In this document: one piece after another, positions 37,901-46,177 of the stretch
Layout of the letters: the number at the start of each line of letters is the position of its first letter
Numbering within the stretch: the first letter of the stretch is position 1
NCBI GenBank assembly: GCA_965222105.1
Contig: CBDCTQ010000034.1
Span: 62,001 to 126,000, forward strand
Length of the DNA: 64,000 nt
Reading direction: 5' to 3'
Origin: CALGLS01 sp965222105
GTDB taxonomy: Bacteria; Bacteroidota; Bacteroidia; Chitinophagales; Saprospiraceae
Program-made: the position numbers and the translations under genes
Notes under the pieces: model-generated
What the model was told of the DNA's origin: nothing
Database searches by the model: none
Seen by the model: the letters and a program-made list of their open reading frames with translations, nothing else

Positions 37901-38075
37901 CGGGAATGTCTTCTTCCCAATCGCTTTTTGTGGTAAGCGAATTATCCTCTCCCGTTACATCAAAGGAAGCAGTGCTAGTAGTGATACATTCTTCTATATC
38001 TGTTTGGGGTTCAAACCCCGACTGAAATAATAGGGTTTGCGCAGTAAATATACCAGGAATCCCAAAGAAAAGCAA
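34914..38075 (-). CDS. T9SS surface protein: lyase-like lectin fold, two carbohydrate-binding-like modules, dockerin-like region
   Basis: The signal peptide (IPGIFTAQ) is followed by a jelly-roll domain resembling polysaccharide lyases or concanavalin-like lectins (about residues 15-345; VMKFEIKEHSG, LNQWLTLDVYYIEGD, LHVLWDDFAIWRD). Next come two modules of about 190 residues (from about 350 and 560) sharing GLQFSxITIPxxAxIT and a DVLSFIxEP strand, like CBM96/DNRLRE-type modules. Then a CnaB-like segment, then dockerin-like sequence (GVTTLDLIFISMHVL, ITNLDLRAVRGSILG, IQIGDVNCS) and a cohesin-like strand. The frame is lost from about 35114 on, so its last 67 residues are not real; the sorting domain lies further on. 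A polysaccharide-binding or cleaving surface role is likely. Confidence 0.82.
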   Translation of the reverse strand: MLFFGIPGIFTAQTLLFQSGFEPQTDIEECITTSTASFDVTGEDNSLTTKSDWEEDIPAYTDNLGEYKIQTELESNNNCDHMSATLTTDPDDGSNQVMKFEIKEHSGYPNSSGKGRVQGNVYFDASQLSTDGLTNMHFRSRLYIPKDFEWMLATSGDEYEEEYDWMTLVEFFNLEGDFQPYPGLSFRISLNLHKNAGESVFRLTLKGEPREEEDDCAEWKEPIWYHVSDLTIGAVSNTQSDFNLNQWLTLDVYYIEGDASSGKVVIKINDKTALNVTDFTHHPDEASPDGIKHFNPHKLYTSGAVVDAFNAATVSGIPNPTLHVLWDDFAIWRDFNPHDEGITSPETEAETEYSFDCTSIGASGDDGVENSSGTVTLNGTALDLHDHHIGLQFSGITIPAGAMITGAYLKFTTESVGNNNDAMVNIYGESSLSPDAFDDQSANDLSDRIGSSTFSEGVEWRLDEWDIADESDCEQESPDISELLTSMLFTSGEDGIASTDVLSFILEPDAGNGSTGQDGERTAHSYNSSATYAPQLCISYHHGGCYIIAASDRDAEEEESNGLVETDDDDLDLHDKYVGLQFSDITIPPHATITKAYIQFKATHDGNSPVSVKIHGERFINGNNPASFVSTDPGDGDPPYWTISDRTSGSSQTTVGEVVSWDIPHWDGGAHGFNERTPDLSAMVQEMMGTMADKQIEPDDVLSFIFEPISGTGMRAAYNWDAQFNGEVEAEAPTLCIEYNYEVSGNIRYYCEGGFPMPDEDVEIRADANGDGTFAEDPCDLDGDNNTTEIIGDYDAMTDVLGNYRQELCDTDADYLITPVKDDLTMCGVTTLDLIFISMHVLENTALSPIKRIAADAHSPQPPNETSSITNLDLRAVRGSILGKYAQLPWDFHDGSEFNNPPAWARPAYNPTRTISVPGQSRDADFLAIQIGDVNCSCTEDQLEGFLEPDVKLLLRDQSASKNDTIDVVFQVEGFADIMGYQAGIYFESRFAGVHRQIGGRYLQSRRIRPFGLTEQSSGNIRNCLAVQRCFRPQPYGSGYHPGRQRIAVRHAI

Positions 38076-38430
38076 GATAAGGAGGTGTTTACATATTACA
38101 GGGGGGGGTAATGTGATTTGATCGTCCGACTATTCGGAAGCGTAAAAAAATCAAAGCGGTTGGTTCGGAGGTGAAAAACCTTTTTGAGGAAAATCATAAT
38201 GATACGGTTTAAGGGACGGTGCGGACATAGGTCGACACCCCTGCCCGTCAGCAGATTTGTGAGACACATGGCGCACCTGTCGGTGAAAGAATGTTTAGTA
38301 GTTCATGGAAAGATTGCACAGAATTGTGCCACTGATCAGTGAAGAAGATCGAGACAGACGAATGGGCCTGGCTCTGAAGACAGAACGGTGGTATTATTGT
38401 TTTATTGCAATTATTTTAAACAAATCGAAT

Positions 38431-38625
38431 GAGTGTGTGACAAACCTGTCTGGCCGCCAGGCGAGAATCGCTGCGGGCTTTACCACAAAGACACGAAGAC
38501 ACAAAGATTCACAGAGAAAATCTTTGTGCAGACGTCGTTCGTCGCGGCCCGCCTGCCGACCGGCAGGTTTGCAACCGCGATGCTCCGCTAACCCGCCTGC
38601 CGACCGGCAGGTATGTCACGCACCC
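38431..38625 (+). mobile_element. MITE-like element, copy B (195 bp) with 9-bp target duplication
   Basis: The element runs from GAGTGTGTGACAAACCTG to CAGGTATGTCACGCACCC; the ends are imperfect inverted repeats of about 18 bases. It is flanked on both sides by AAATCGAAT (38422-38430 and 38626-38634), a perfect 9-bp direct repeat. The interior carries ACCACAAAGACACGAAG, GATTCACAGAGAAAATC, CGTCGTTCGTCGCGG and TGCTCCGCTAACCCGCC, shared with copy C. It codes for nothing and needs a transposase in trans. It sits between fecR and the T9SS gene downstream of it; the rest of 38076-38750 shows no gene. Confidence 0.85.
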
Positions 38626-38750
38626 AAATCGAATTGATATGAGTAACGATGCAAGCTGGTCATTTCCGGGCCATCGGTCCGGTATCTAAAAATTAACAGG
38701 GCGGGCATCGAAGTCACAGACTTCGACGGGCGGGTTCGTTAAGAGCCCCC

Positions 38751-39764
38751 TCAATCACAAGCCCCGCCCAAAAACCGGAAAGCGCCGTCAGCAGATGGTT
38801 CCACCTCCATGCTAAAGGCCGTGGCGAGGGTTTCGAGTACCGTTTGCCGGGTGGCATTTTTAAAGGCGGGTGCGGTGAAGGGGCATTCGTGGAGTGCTTT
38901 ATTGTCGATGTGGATGCGGATGTCGAAGTGTTTTTCGAGTATGCGACGTACTTCCGACAGGGGCGTTTGGTGAAAGGTTAGGATGCCGGTGCGCCAGGCC
39001 TGGGCGTTTTGCTGATTGTCTTTCGAGGTGGTAGCCTGGCTGTTGGAGCGGTTGTATATCAGACGGTCACCCGGTTCGAGGAGGTAGGAGGTATCATCAT
39101 TTTTTACCTCCACTTTCACCTTACCCGATGCCACGACTACCTCTTCGGTGTTTTTACCGGGATAGGCAAATACGTTGAAGGAGGTGCCGACCACTTCGAT
39201 GTCAAGTGCCGGAGTGGTGATGGTAAAAGGGCGTTGGGTGTCGTCGGCCACGTCGAAAAAGGCTTCGCCGTGGAGTTGGACGGTGCGCTGGTCGTCCGCA
39301 AAGGTGGTGGGATAATCCAGGGTAGACGACTGGTTGAGCCACACGGAGGAGCCATCCTGCAGGTCGACGGATTGCTGTTGGCCCAATTGGGTTGTGAGCT
39401 GCATCAGGTCATTGCTCTGTCCCGTTTCCTGCAAAAGGTAGAAGGCACCCAGCAGGAGGCCCACTGCCACAGCGGCTCGGAGAAGGATGGACCGCAGGGT
39501 GACAACTTTGGCATTAGTAGCTGGCCTGGGCACCGTAGCCGGTACCGATTCACGCCGGGCTTTTTGGAAACGGTGCAGGGCCGTCTCCACTTCCGGTTGT
39601 TGTCCCTTCGCGTTGGCAGCATTCCATATTTGTTCCACTTCGCGGGCGATGGCGGGGTTGCCGGGGACAGCGTTGAGCCATTGCTTCAACTGCAGTAGCT
39701 CGTCGTCGCTGATCTGGCCCGTCAGCCGCTTGTGGATCATGGAGATGTGATCGAATTTTTCCAT
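38751..39764 (-). CDS. FecR-family anti-sigma / signal transducer
   Basis: A 337-aa protein: short cytoplasmic N-terminal region (HKRLTGQISDDELLQL), one membrane segment (about 93-111), then the periplasmic FecR domain (LGQQQSVDLQDGSSVWLNQSS, RTVQLHGEAFFDVA, FTITTPALDIEVVGTSFNV) and a C-terminal DUF4974-like (STN-binding) part (LSEVRRILEKHFDIRI). It relays signal from an STN-type TonB receptor to the ECF sigma. The cognate sigma gene is 231 bases upstream, and an STN receptor lies further downstream at 28934-31572. It is separated from the next gene by copy B of the mobile element. Confidence 0.92.
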   Translation of the reverse strand: MEKFDHISMIHKRLTGQISDDELLQLKQWLNAVPGNPAIAREVEQIWNAANAKGQQPEVETALHRFQKARRESVPATVPRPATNAKVVTLRSILLRAAVAVGLLLGAFYLLQETGQSNDLMQLTTQLGQQQSVDLQDGSSVWLNQSSTLDYPTTFADDQRTVQLHGEAFFDVADDTQRPFTITTPALDIEVVGTSFNVFAYPGKNTEEVVVASGKVKVEVKNDDTSYLLEPGDRLIYNRSNSQATTSKDNQQNAQAWRTGILTFHQTPLSEVRRILEKHFDIRIHIDNKALHECPFTAPAFKNATRQTVLETLATAFSMEVEPSADGAFRFLGGACD

Positions 39765-39995
39765 TTTTTTGCTTTCTCAGTTTTAGAGGCTGCCTGATTT
39801 CCATTGATGGGTAGCGAGTGGTAAGTTATTTTCGCTTTTGATCCATAACAAAAAATTATAGGCGGCTTCAATCTAGGAGACACCTTTTTGGCGAAAGCCC
39901 CCTACAAGGGCCTACACATTTTAAACCTATTACACATATTATGTTCAATTTTTGGGCTTTTCGCCTAATTTGCGACAAAATGCGGGTCTGAATGA

Positions 39996-40541
39996 CTACC
40001 GATCCACTGCTTTGCGCAACAGCCGCAGGGCCTTACTGATCTGATTTTCAACCGTTTTGACGGAAATTTCCAATTCGGTGGCGATTTGCTGGTAACTCAT
40101 TTCCTCAAAGCGGCTGAGGTTGAAGACGATGCGGCATCGTTCGGGCAATGCGTCGATGGCCCCCATGAGCTTTTTTTCCAGTTCGGAGGTTTCCATTTTG
40201 GAGAGGGCGTCGGTTTGGGTATCGGGCCATTCGGGCAGGTTGGGGTCTTCGTCGAAAGCCATTTTGCGGTCGCGGATGTAGTTGAGGCACCGGTTGACGA
40301 CGGAGCGCCGAAGGTAGGCTTTCAGGGCCGTGTTGATCTGCCGGTCGGCCCTTTTGCGCCAAAGCTCCAGGAATACATCCTGGGTCAGGTCTTCGGCCAG
40401 GTGAACGTCTTTGACGATGCGGAGGGCGGCGGCCCGGCACATGCCGTAGTATTTCCTAAAAATGAGGTCGATGGCCTGATCGCTGTCGGTGCGCAGCATC
40501 TGGGTCAGTTGCTCATCGGTGATGGAAGTGCGTTCGGTCAT
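39996..40541 (-). CDS. FecI-type ECF sigma factor (Bacteroides expansion family)
   Basis: A 181-aa sigma factor with region 2 (VHLAEDLTQDVFLELWRKR, LRRSVVNRCLNYIRDRK) and region 4 (LPERCRIVFNLSRFEEMSYQQI, SVKTVENQISKALRLLR). This is the Bacteroidota-specific type paired with FecR and STN receptors. fecR follows on the same strand. It starts only 14 bases after the thyA stop, so readthrough from thyA is likely. Confidence 0.93.
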   Translation of the reverse strand: MTERTSITDEQLTQMLRTDSDQAIDLIFRKYYGMCRAAALRIVKDVHLAEDLTQDVFLELWRKRADRQINTALKAYLRRSVVNRCLNYIRDRKMAFDEDPNLPEWPDTQTDALSKMETSELEKKLMGAIDALPERCRIVFNLSRFEEMSYQQIATELEISVKTVENQISKALRLLRKAVDR

Positions 40542-40555
40542 GGCCTTCTAAAACT

Positions 40556-41350
40556 TTAAACGGCCACAGGCGCTTTGATATGCGGGAGGGGGTGATAGTC
40601 GCTTAGTTGGAAGTCGTCGTATTGAAAATCAAAGATGGATGTCACCTCCGGGTTGAGGGTCATGGTGGGCAGCTTGCCGGGGCTGCGCCTCAATTGCTCT
40701 CGGGCCTGGTCCAGGTGGTTGAGGTAGAGGTGGGTGTCGCCAAAGGTGTGTACGAAGTCGCCGGGTTGTAGTCCACATACCTGGGCCACCATCAGGGTGA
40801 GTAAGGCGTAAGAGGCGATGTTGAAAGGTACGCCCAGAAAGACATCGGCAGAGCGCTGATACAACTGGCAGGACAACTTCCCTTCGGCCACGTAAAACTG
40901 AAACAGGCAATGGCAGGGGCTGAGGGCCATCCGGGGCAGATCGGCCACATTCCAGGCGCTGACGATGATGCGGCGGGAGTCGGGCTGGTTTTTTATCAGG
41001 TCGATGGCCTGGCTGATCTGGTCGAGGGTAGTACCGTCGGTGCGTTCCCAACTGCGCCACTGTTTTCCGTATACAGGGCCGAGGTCGCCGTTTTCGTCGG
41101 CCCATTCATTCCAGATTCGCACGCCATTTTTTTGCAAATATTGTATATTTGTATCGCCTTTCAAAAACCACAACAACTCGTAGATGATGGATTTGAGGTG
41201 GAGCTTTTTGGTGGTCAGCAAGGGGAAGCCGGCTGAAAGGTCGAATCGCAACTGATGGCCAAATACACTCAATGTGCCCGTGCCGGTGCGGTCGGTTTTG
41301 CGGGTGCCGTGGTCGAGGAGGTGTTGTAGCAGGTCGAGGTAGGAACGCAT
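40556..41350 (-). CDS. thyA: Thymidylate synthase
   Basis: It converts dUMP to dTMP with methylene-tetrahydrofolate, in the cytoplasm. It has 264 aa, the standard bacterial length, with RTGTGTLSVFG at the N-terminus, catalytic Cys146 in LSPCHCLFQFY and QRSADVFLGVPFNIASYALL followed by FGDTHLYLNH. No dihydrofolate reductase gene follows; the next gene, 14 bases on, is a sigma factor. A TAGTTTTG box at 41377-41384 is a plausible promoter. Confidence 0.97.
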   Translation of the reverse strand: MRSYLDLLQHLLDHGTRKTDRTGTGTLSVFGHQLRFDLSAGFPLLTTKKLHLKSIIYELLWFLKGDTNIQYLQKNGVRIWNEWADENGDLGPVYGKQWRSWERTDGTTLDQISQAIDLIKNQPDSRRIIVSAWNVADLPRMALSPCHCLFQFYVAEGKLSCQLYQRSADVFLGVPFNIASYALLTLMVAQVCGLQPGDFVHTFGDTHLYLNHLDQAREQLRRSPGKLPTMTLNPEVTSIFDFQYDDFQLSDYHPLPHIKAPVAV

Positions 41351-41376
41351 AAAAATATTTATTTTTGGAGAATATG

Positions 41377-41384
41377 CAAAACTA
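41377..41384 (-). promoter_or_regulatory. Candidate -7 element of the thyA promoter
   Basis: TAGTTTTG on the minus strand matches TAnnTTTG and lies 27 bases before the thyA start codon. No clear -33 element accompanies it. Confidence 0.45.
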
Positions 41385-42000
41385 CTAACTATTCTCGTTT
41401 GTTTGGGGTGTATGATGAAATTTCTATCGTGGTTGTAAATTTCAATTAGCGTTCCCGCCCGATAGCTATCGGGAGAACTTTAATCCAAATCAAGGCCCAG
41501 AGAGCCTGCCCCGCGAATAGCGGGGGCCGACATATAGGTAAAAGCAGTGATAATACATACCAGAAAAAGGGCCAGAGGCCCGACATGTGATTGGTCGAAA
41601 GCCTTTCGGTCTATACAAGTCCATACTTTGGAACCCCATCAAATTTTAACAAAAAACAACAGGGGATATTTCTTTTCAGCTTTCTGAAGCAAGGGACTTC
41701 TTCTATAGTGCTACAACCCAAGATTTGTGAATTTTTTATCCCCTTACGGTGATTTTATTGAAACCTTGCCTACCGGCAGGCAGGTCTACCTGTCGGTAGA
41801 CAGGCACATAAACACAATAGGACACATAACTATTTGTCCTTCGGACAAATAAAACCTGCTTGGCCGATAGACAGATCTGAAATACATTTAATTTTCTACC
41901 TGTCGGCAGACAGGCAATTTTCAAAAATCTAGCCTTGGGATACTATATTTTTACAAATCTGAAAATCGATTATAAATTGCAAAATCATCAGTCTCAAAAA
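41385..42000. repeat. Gene-free stretch with palindromic repeats
   Basis: No credible gene is seen. It contains the palindrome CCCGATAGCTATCGGG (near 41459-41474), CCGCGAATAGCGGG (about 41513-41526), and CCTGCCTACCGGCAGGCAGG with CTACCTGTCGGTAGACAGG (about 41765-41810), repeated again near 41898-41911. ACAATAGGACACATA (about 41815) resembles CATAGGACACATAG at 58394. Open frames here are repeat products. Confidence 0.6.
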
Positions 42001-42684
42001 ATGAAAAATAGCTTTTTTACAACTACCGGTTGGCATTTCAGCTTTTTTGCGCTCTTATTGGTGTTGCCATTTTACGAAAGTGAAGTACAGGACCAGCCCT
42101 GGGAGTTCAAAAAAGACAAGGACGGCATCAAAATATATACCCGCCAGTCGGCCGCTTCTAATATCAAGGAACTCAAATTTACGGCCGTCATCAACAGTGA
42201 TATGAACAGCACCGTAGCCCTGCTGATCGACGTGGAGAATTACTCCCGGTGGGTGTACAAATGTGCCGAATCCGTCACCTTAAAAGAGATCTCCAACCTG
42301 GAATCTTATTGTTATTACAACGTGGATTTCCCCTGGCCCATGTCCGACCGCGATATGATCGTTTTTTCGGAGGTAAAGCAAGACCCCAACACCAAGATCG
42401 TCACGTCGAGTTCAAAAGGGGAGGGAAAATACATTCCCGAAAAAGATGGCCTGGTGCGCATCTACGACCATTTCAACCAATGGATTTTCAAACCTTTATC
42501 CAACGACAAGATCGAGGTGACCTACTTCCTCAAGTCGGACCCCGCCGGAAACATTCCCGCCTGGGCCGTCAATCTGGCCATCGATCAGGGGCCTGTGCGC
42601 TCGATGAAGCGGTTTATTGAAATGCTCAAAGACCCCAAATATAAACATGCACAGGTGAAAGGGATCGTAGACTTTCGCGATTAG
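42001..42684 (+). CDS. Exported START-domain (SRPBCC) protein
   Basis: I chose the ATG at 42001 (MKNSFF), which gives a signal peptide ending near the VLPFYES region, followed by a START-type lipid-binding domain (about 40-220): WEFKKDKDGIKIYTRQ, ALLIDVENYSRWVYKC, YCYYNVDFPWPMSDRD, FKPLSNDKIEVTYFLKSDPAGNIPAW. These resemble the START proteins of Bacteroidota. It may bind a lipid or hydrophobic ligand in the periplasm. It lies 35 bases before the UbiD-family gene; whether they function together is unknown. Confidence 0.82.
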   Translation: MKNSFFTTTGWHFSFFALLLVLPFYESEVQDQPWEFKKDKDGIKIYTRQSAASNIKELKFTAVINSDMNSTVALLIDVENYSRWVYKCAESVTLKEISNLESYCYYNVDFPWPMSDRDMIVFSEVKQDPNTKIVTSSSKGEGKYIPEKDGLVRIYDHFNQWIFKPLSNDKIEVTYFLKSDPAGNIPAWAVNLAIDQGPVRSMKRFIEMLKDPKYKHAQVKGIVDFRD

Positions 42685-42719
42685 CCACTCCCCCTACTGC
42701 ACCGATTAGCCCCGCGCTT

Positions 42720-44561
42720 ATGTACAAAAGCCTCTACGACGCCGTCATCGACCTGGAACGAAACGGCCACCTCGTCCGCATCAAACGCGAAACCGACCCC
42801 TACCTCGAAATGGCCGAAATACATCGCCGCGTATTCGATGCCGGCGGCCCCGCCCTTTTTTTTGAAAAGGTAAAAGGCAGCCCATTCCCTGCCGTTTCCA
42901 ACCTGTATGGCACCTTTGAACGAACGGATTTTCTGTTTCGGAAAACCTTGCCCCGGGTCCGCCAGATCATGGAACTCAAAGCCGACCCCGGCCGCCTCCT
43001 CAAAGCACCTCTGAGCTATTGGCGGGCTCCCTTCACGGCCCTTTCGGCCCTGCCCCGAAAGTCGTTTTTCAAAGCACCGGTCACCCATCGCCAAACCACC
43101 ATCAACCAGTTGCCGCAGATCGTATCGTGGCCCGACGACGGAGGTGCCTTCATCACCCTGCCACAGGTGATGACCCTTCCACCTCCCGTTGCCGGAAAAA
43201 AGGACAACCTGATGCAATCCAACATCGGTATGTACCGCATTCAGCTTTCCGGCAACGAGTACACCCCCAATAAAGAAGTGGGCCTGCACTATCAGATCCA
43301 TCGCGGCATCGGGGTACATCATGCGCAGTACAACCGATCGGACGAGCCGTTTCGGGCAGCCATCTACGTCGGTGGCCCTCCTTCGCATACCTTCGCGGCC
43401 ATCATGCCCATGCCGGAGGGATTGTCGGAAATGACTTTTGCCGGCATGCTCGGCGGTCGGCGGTTTCGCTACAAGCAGGTGGATGGGTATTACCTGTCGG
43501 CCGATGCGGACTTTTGTATTGTTGGGAAGATCGTCAAAAACCGGAAAAAGCCAGAGGGCCCCTTTGGCGACCACCTTGGTTATTATAGTTTACAACACGA
43601 CTTTCCCGTAATGGAAGTGGAGCGGGTCTACCATCGCAAAAACGCCATCTGGCACTTTACCGTCGTGGGTCGGCCGCCGCAGGAGGATTCCAGTTTTGGC
43701 TACCTGATCCACAAACTGGTGGGGCCGGTCACCGCACAGGAATTTCCGGGCCTCCACCAGATCAACGCCGTCGATGCGGCCGGCGTGCATCCATTGTTAT
43801 TAGCCATTGGTAGTGAACGTTATATGCCCTTTCGGGAAAAAAAACCAGAAGAAATAATCACCATTGCGAACCGGATCTTAGGTAGTGGGCAGACTTCGTT
43901 GGCCAAGTATCTGTTTATCGCCGCCATTGAGGACAACCCAGAGCTGAATACCCACGACCTGTATCCCTTTTTCCACCACTTGCTGGAACGGATAGACTGG
44001 CAACGCGACCTCCACTTCCAAACCAACACCACCATCGACACCCTCGATTATTCCGGCACCGGATGGAATGCGGGCTCCAAAGTCATCGTCGCCTGCTGCG
44101 GCGAAAAGCGACGAGAACTGCGTAAGGAGCTACCTGCCGGCTTCAGTTTGCCGAAAGGCTATCGTCAACCCAGCTTTGCCACCCCCGGTATACTGGTGGT
44201 GGGTGGCCTGCCTTTCACCTCTCAGGATGCGGCGACAAGTGAACTAGCCAGCCTGACAGCAGCCTGGCAACCCCTCGACTGGACGGGTATCCCCCTGATA
44301 ATAGTGGTCGACGACGCCCCCTTCACCACCGCCAACGTCAATAATTTTGTATGGGTGACCTTCACCCGCTCCAACCCCTCACACGATATTTACGGGATCG
44401 ACTCGTTCATCGTTCACAAACACTGGGGATGCAAGGGCCCCCTGATCATCGACGCCCGCACCAAGCCCCATCATGCCCCCCCACTAATCCCCGACAAAGA
44501 GGTAGCGGCTCGGGTCGATGCTTTGTTTGCTGGAAATGGGGAGCTGAGGGAAATTGGTTGA
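42720..44561 (+). CDS. UbiD-family decarboxylase (menaquinone-type)
   Basis: A 613-aa prenylated-FMN decarboxylase of the UbiD family, of the length seen in the menaquinone (futalosine-pathway) subgroup. The catalytic triad is recognisable: Arg173 in MYRIQL and Glu279 in EGPFGDHLGYYS. The third position (Glu282 in Fdc1) is Asp284 here. Asp at this place is known in several UbiD branches, so activity is plausible. The substrate cannot be fixed; no other quinone genes, and no UbiX partner, are in the window. Confidence 0.85.
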   Translation: MYKSLYDAVIDLERNGHLVRIKRETDPYLEMAEIHRRVFDAGGPALFFEKVKGSPFPAVSNLYGTFERTDFLFRKTLPRVRQIMELKADPGRLLKAPLSYWRAPFTALSALPRKSFFKAPVTHRQTTINQLPQIVSWPDDGGAFITLPQVMTLPPPVAGKKDNLMQSNIGMYRIQLSGNEYTPNKEVGLHYQIHRGIGVHHAQYNRSDEPFRAAIYVGGPPSHTFAAIMPMPEGLSEMTFAGMLGGRRFRYKQVDGYYLSADADFCIVGKIVKNRKKPEGPFGDHLGYYSLQHDFPVMEVERVYHRKNAIWHFTVVGRPPQEDSSFGYLIHKLVGPVTAQEFPGLHQINAVDAAGVHPLLLAIGSERYMPFREKKPEEIITIANRILGSGQTSLAKYLFIAAIEDNPELNTHDLYPFFHHLLERIDWQRDLHFQTNTTIDTLDYSGTGWNAGSKVIVACCGEKRRELRKELPAGFSLPKGYRQPSFATPGILVVGGLPFTSQDAATSELASLTAAWQPLDWTGIPLIIVVDDAPFTTANVNNFVWVTFTRSNPSHDIYGIDSFIVHKHWGCKGPLIIDARTKPHHAPPLIPDKEVAARVDALFAGNGELREIG

Positions 44562-44628
44562 TTAAACAGGATCACCCCATTAGCATATCAGCAAATTTCA
44601 ACTGCCGTAGGCAGTCAACAAATCAGCA

Positions 44629-44740
44629 CCATGAAAGCCTGCCCCGGACTTGATACGGGGGACTACGCTATCGCTTCGCCTTCACGGCAAGCATCAGCAC
44701 CATGAAGGACTACGCTATCGCTTCGCCTTCACGGCAAGCA
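44629..44740. repeat. Two tandem REP-like palindromes upstream of the RNA methyltransferase gene
   Basis: The first copy (44629-44692) begins CCATGAAAGCCTGCCCCGG, carries an inner hairpin (CCCCGGACTTGATACGGGG), and ends GCCTTCACGGCAAGCA. The second (44700-44740) is CCATGAAGGACTACGC to GCCTTCACGGCAAGCA without the insertion. Both end with CAGCA/CATCAGC repeats. They belong to the family at 22000-22038, 28897-28933 and 57518-57555. Confidence 0.75.
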
Positions 44741-44763
44741 TCAGCAAATCAGTATATCAAAAA

Positions 44764-46152
44764 ATGACACTTCCAAAACCACTGGAAAATACGCTGCGAA
44801 AAATCCTGCAAAAGGAATACCCTGCATTCCAGGAGGCTTTACTGAGCCCTCTAACAACGAGTTTACATATCAACCGTTCCAAAGCCCCTCCGCCCGGTCA
44901 TCTCCCCCTTGCCGACAAAACACCCTGGTATGCAGACGGCCATTACCTCTCCGAACGACCGGCCTTTGGGCTCGACCCTCTCTTCCATGCCGGGGCCTAT
45001 TATGTACAGGAAGCCTCGTCGATGTTTTTGGCGGAAGCCGTCCGACAATTACCATTGGAAAAGGAAGGATCTGGTGGCCTGAAAGTGTTGGACCTCTGCG
45101 CTGCCCCCGGTGGCAAAAGCACTTTGCTGGCTTCGATATTGGCCGATAACAGCCTGATCCTTTGCAATGAAGTGATCGCTTCGAGGTACAAAGTCCTCCG
45201 GCAGAACATCGACAAATGGGGGCGCACCAATACCTGGACGGCCCAGCATGCCCCGGAGGCCCTGCAGTCGCTGCAAGGATGGTTCGATCTGGTGGTAGTC
45301 GACGCGCCTTGTTCGGGCGAAGGGATGCTGCGCAAAACGTCGGAGGTCTTGTCGCAGTGGTCAGAAAAAGTGGTGAAGGGCTGTGCGCTTCGTCAACGAA
45401 CTATTTTGGCAGAAGCCTGCAACCTGTTGCGGCCCGGCGGCCACCTGATCTATTCGACCTGTACTTTCAACCCCGAAGAAAACATCGACAATGCCGTTTG
45501 GATCGCAGAACAAGGGTTCGACCCCATCCGCCTGAATACCTTGCCGGAATGGCAGATCGTTGAAGTTGCTCAACAACACACTTACGGATACGCCTTTTTT
45601 CCACACCGGGTACAGGGAGAGGGATTTTTTCTGGCTGCTTTTCGCAAAAAAGAAACCAGGATGTCAGCTCCACATCCGAAAAAACGGAAAAAGCCCAGGC
45701 ATAGCAACTGGCGTACCGCTACCTCCCAACAATACACACTCGCAGCCCCTTTTCTGGCACAACCGGAAGCATTCGACTTTTTGCAAAACGATAGAGGACA
45801 GATAAAGGTCGTGAGAAAAGAACACCAGGCAGCGGCTGCGCTGATAGAATCGTCGCTGCGACAAAAAGCCGTGGGCTTGTTGTTGGGAGAGGTCAAGGGA
45901 AAACAATTGGTGCCCAGCCACCCCTTGGCCCTGAGTACGGCCATCGCCCCCGACCTTCCTGCCCTGGAGGTCCCGAAAGAGGCGGCGCGCTCCTTTTTCC
46001 GAAAGGAGCCTTTTGATTTGCCCAACGCAGGTATGGAACATCAAACCGGATGGGCATTGATACGCCACCGCGGCCTGAATCTGGGCTGGATCAAACGGTT
46101 GCCCAACCGGTTTAATAACTACTTGCCGCAGGCATGGCGGATTCGTTTTTGA
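44764..46152 (+). CDS. RsmB/RsmF-like RNA cytosine-5 methyltransferase (NOL1/NOP2/sun)
   Basis: A 462-aa SAM-dependent m5C methyltransferase, probably acting on rRNA. The catalytic core (about 60-310) shows YVQEASSMFLAEAV, SAM motif LDLCAAPGGKSTLLA, DAPCSGEGMLRK (motif IV Cys) and LIYSTCTFNPEENI (motif VI Cys, nucleophile). The C-terminal part, about 150 aa, is a PUA-like extension of the RsmF type (AMEHQTGWALIRHRGLNLGW). I chose the ATG at 44764 because upstream in-frame codons run through repeat sequence. Confidence 0.92.
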   Translation: MTLPKPLENTLRKILQKEYPAFQEALLSPLTTSLHINRSKAPPPGHLPLADKTPWYADGHYLSERPAFGLDPLFHAGAYYVQEASSMFLAEAVRQLPLEKEGSGGLKVLDLCAAPGGKSTLLASILADNSLILCNEVIASRYKVLRQNIDKWGRTNTWTAQHAPEALQSLQGWFDLVVVDAPCSGEGMLRKTSEVLSQWSEKVVKGCALRQRTILAEACNLLRPGGHLIYSTCTFNPEENIDNAVWIAEQGFDPIRLNTLPEWQIVEVAQQHTYGYAFFPHRVQGEGFFLAAFRKKETRMSAPHPKKRKKPRHSNWRTATSQQYTLAAPFLAQPEAFDFLQNDRGQIKVVRKEHQAAAALIESSLRQKAVGLLLGEVKGKQLVPSHPLALSTAIAPDLPALEVPKEAARSFFRKEPFDLPNAGMEHQTGWALIRHRGLNLGWIKRLPNRFNNYLPQAWRIRF

Positions 46153-46177
46153 TACCTGGTTGGAAATGAAAAACTAT

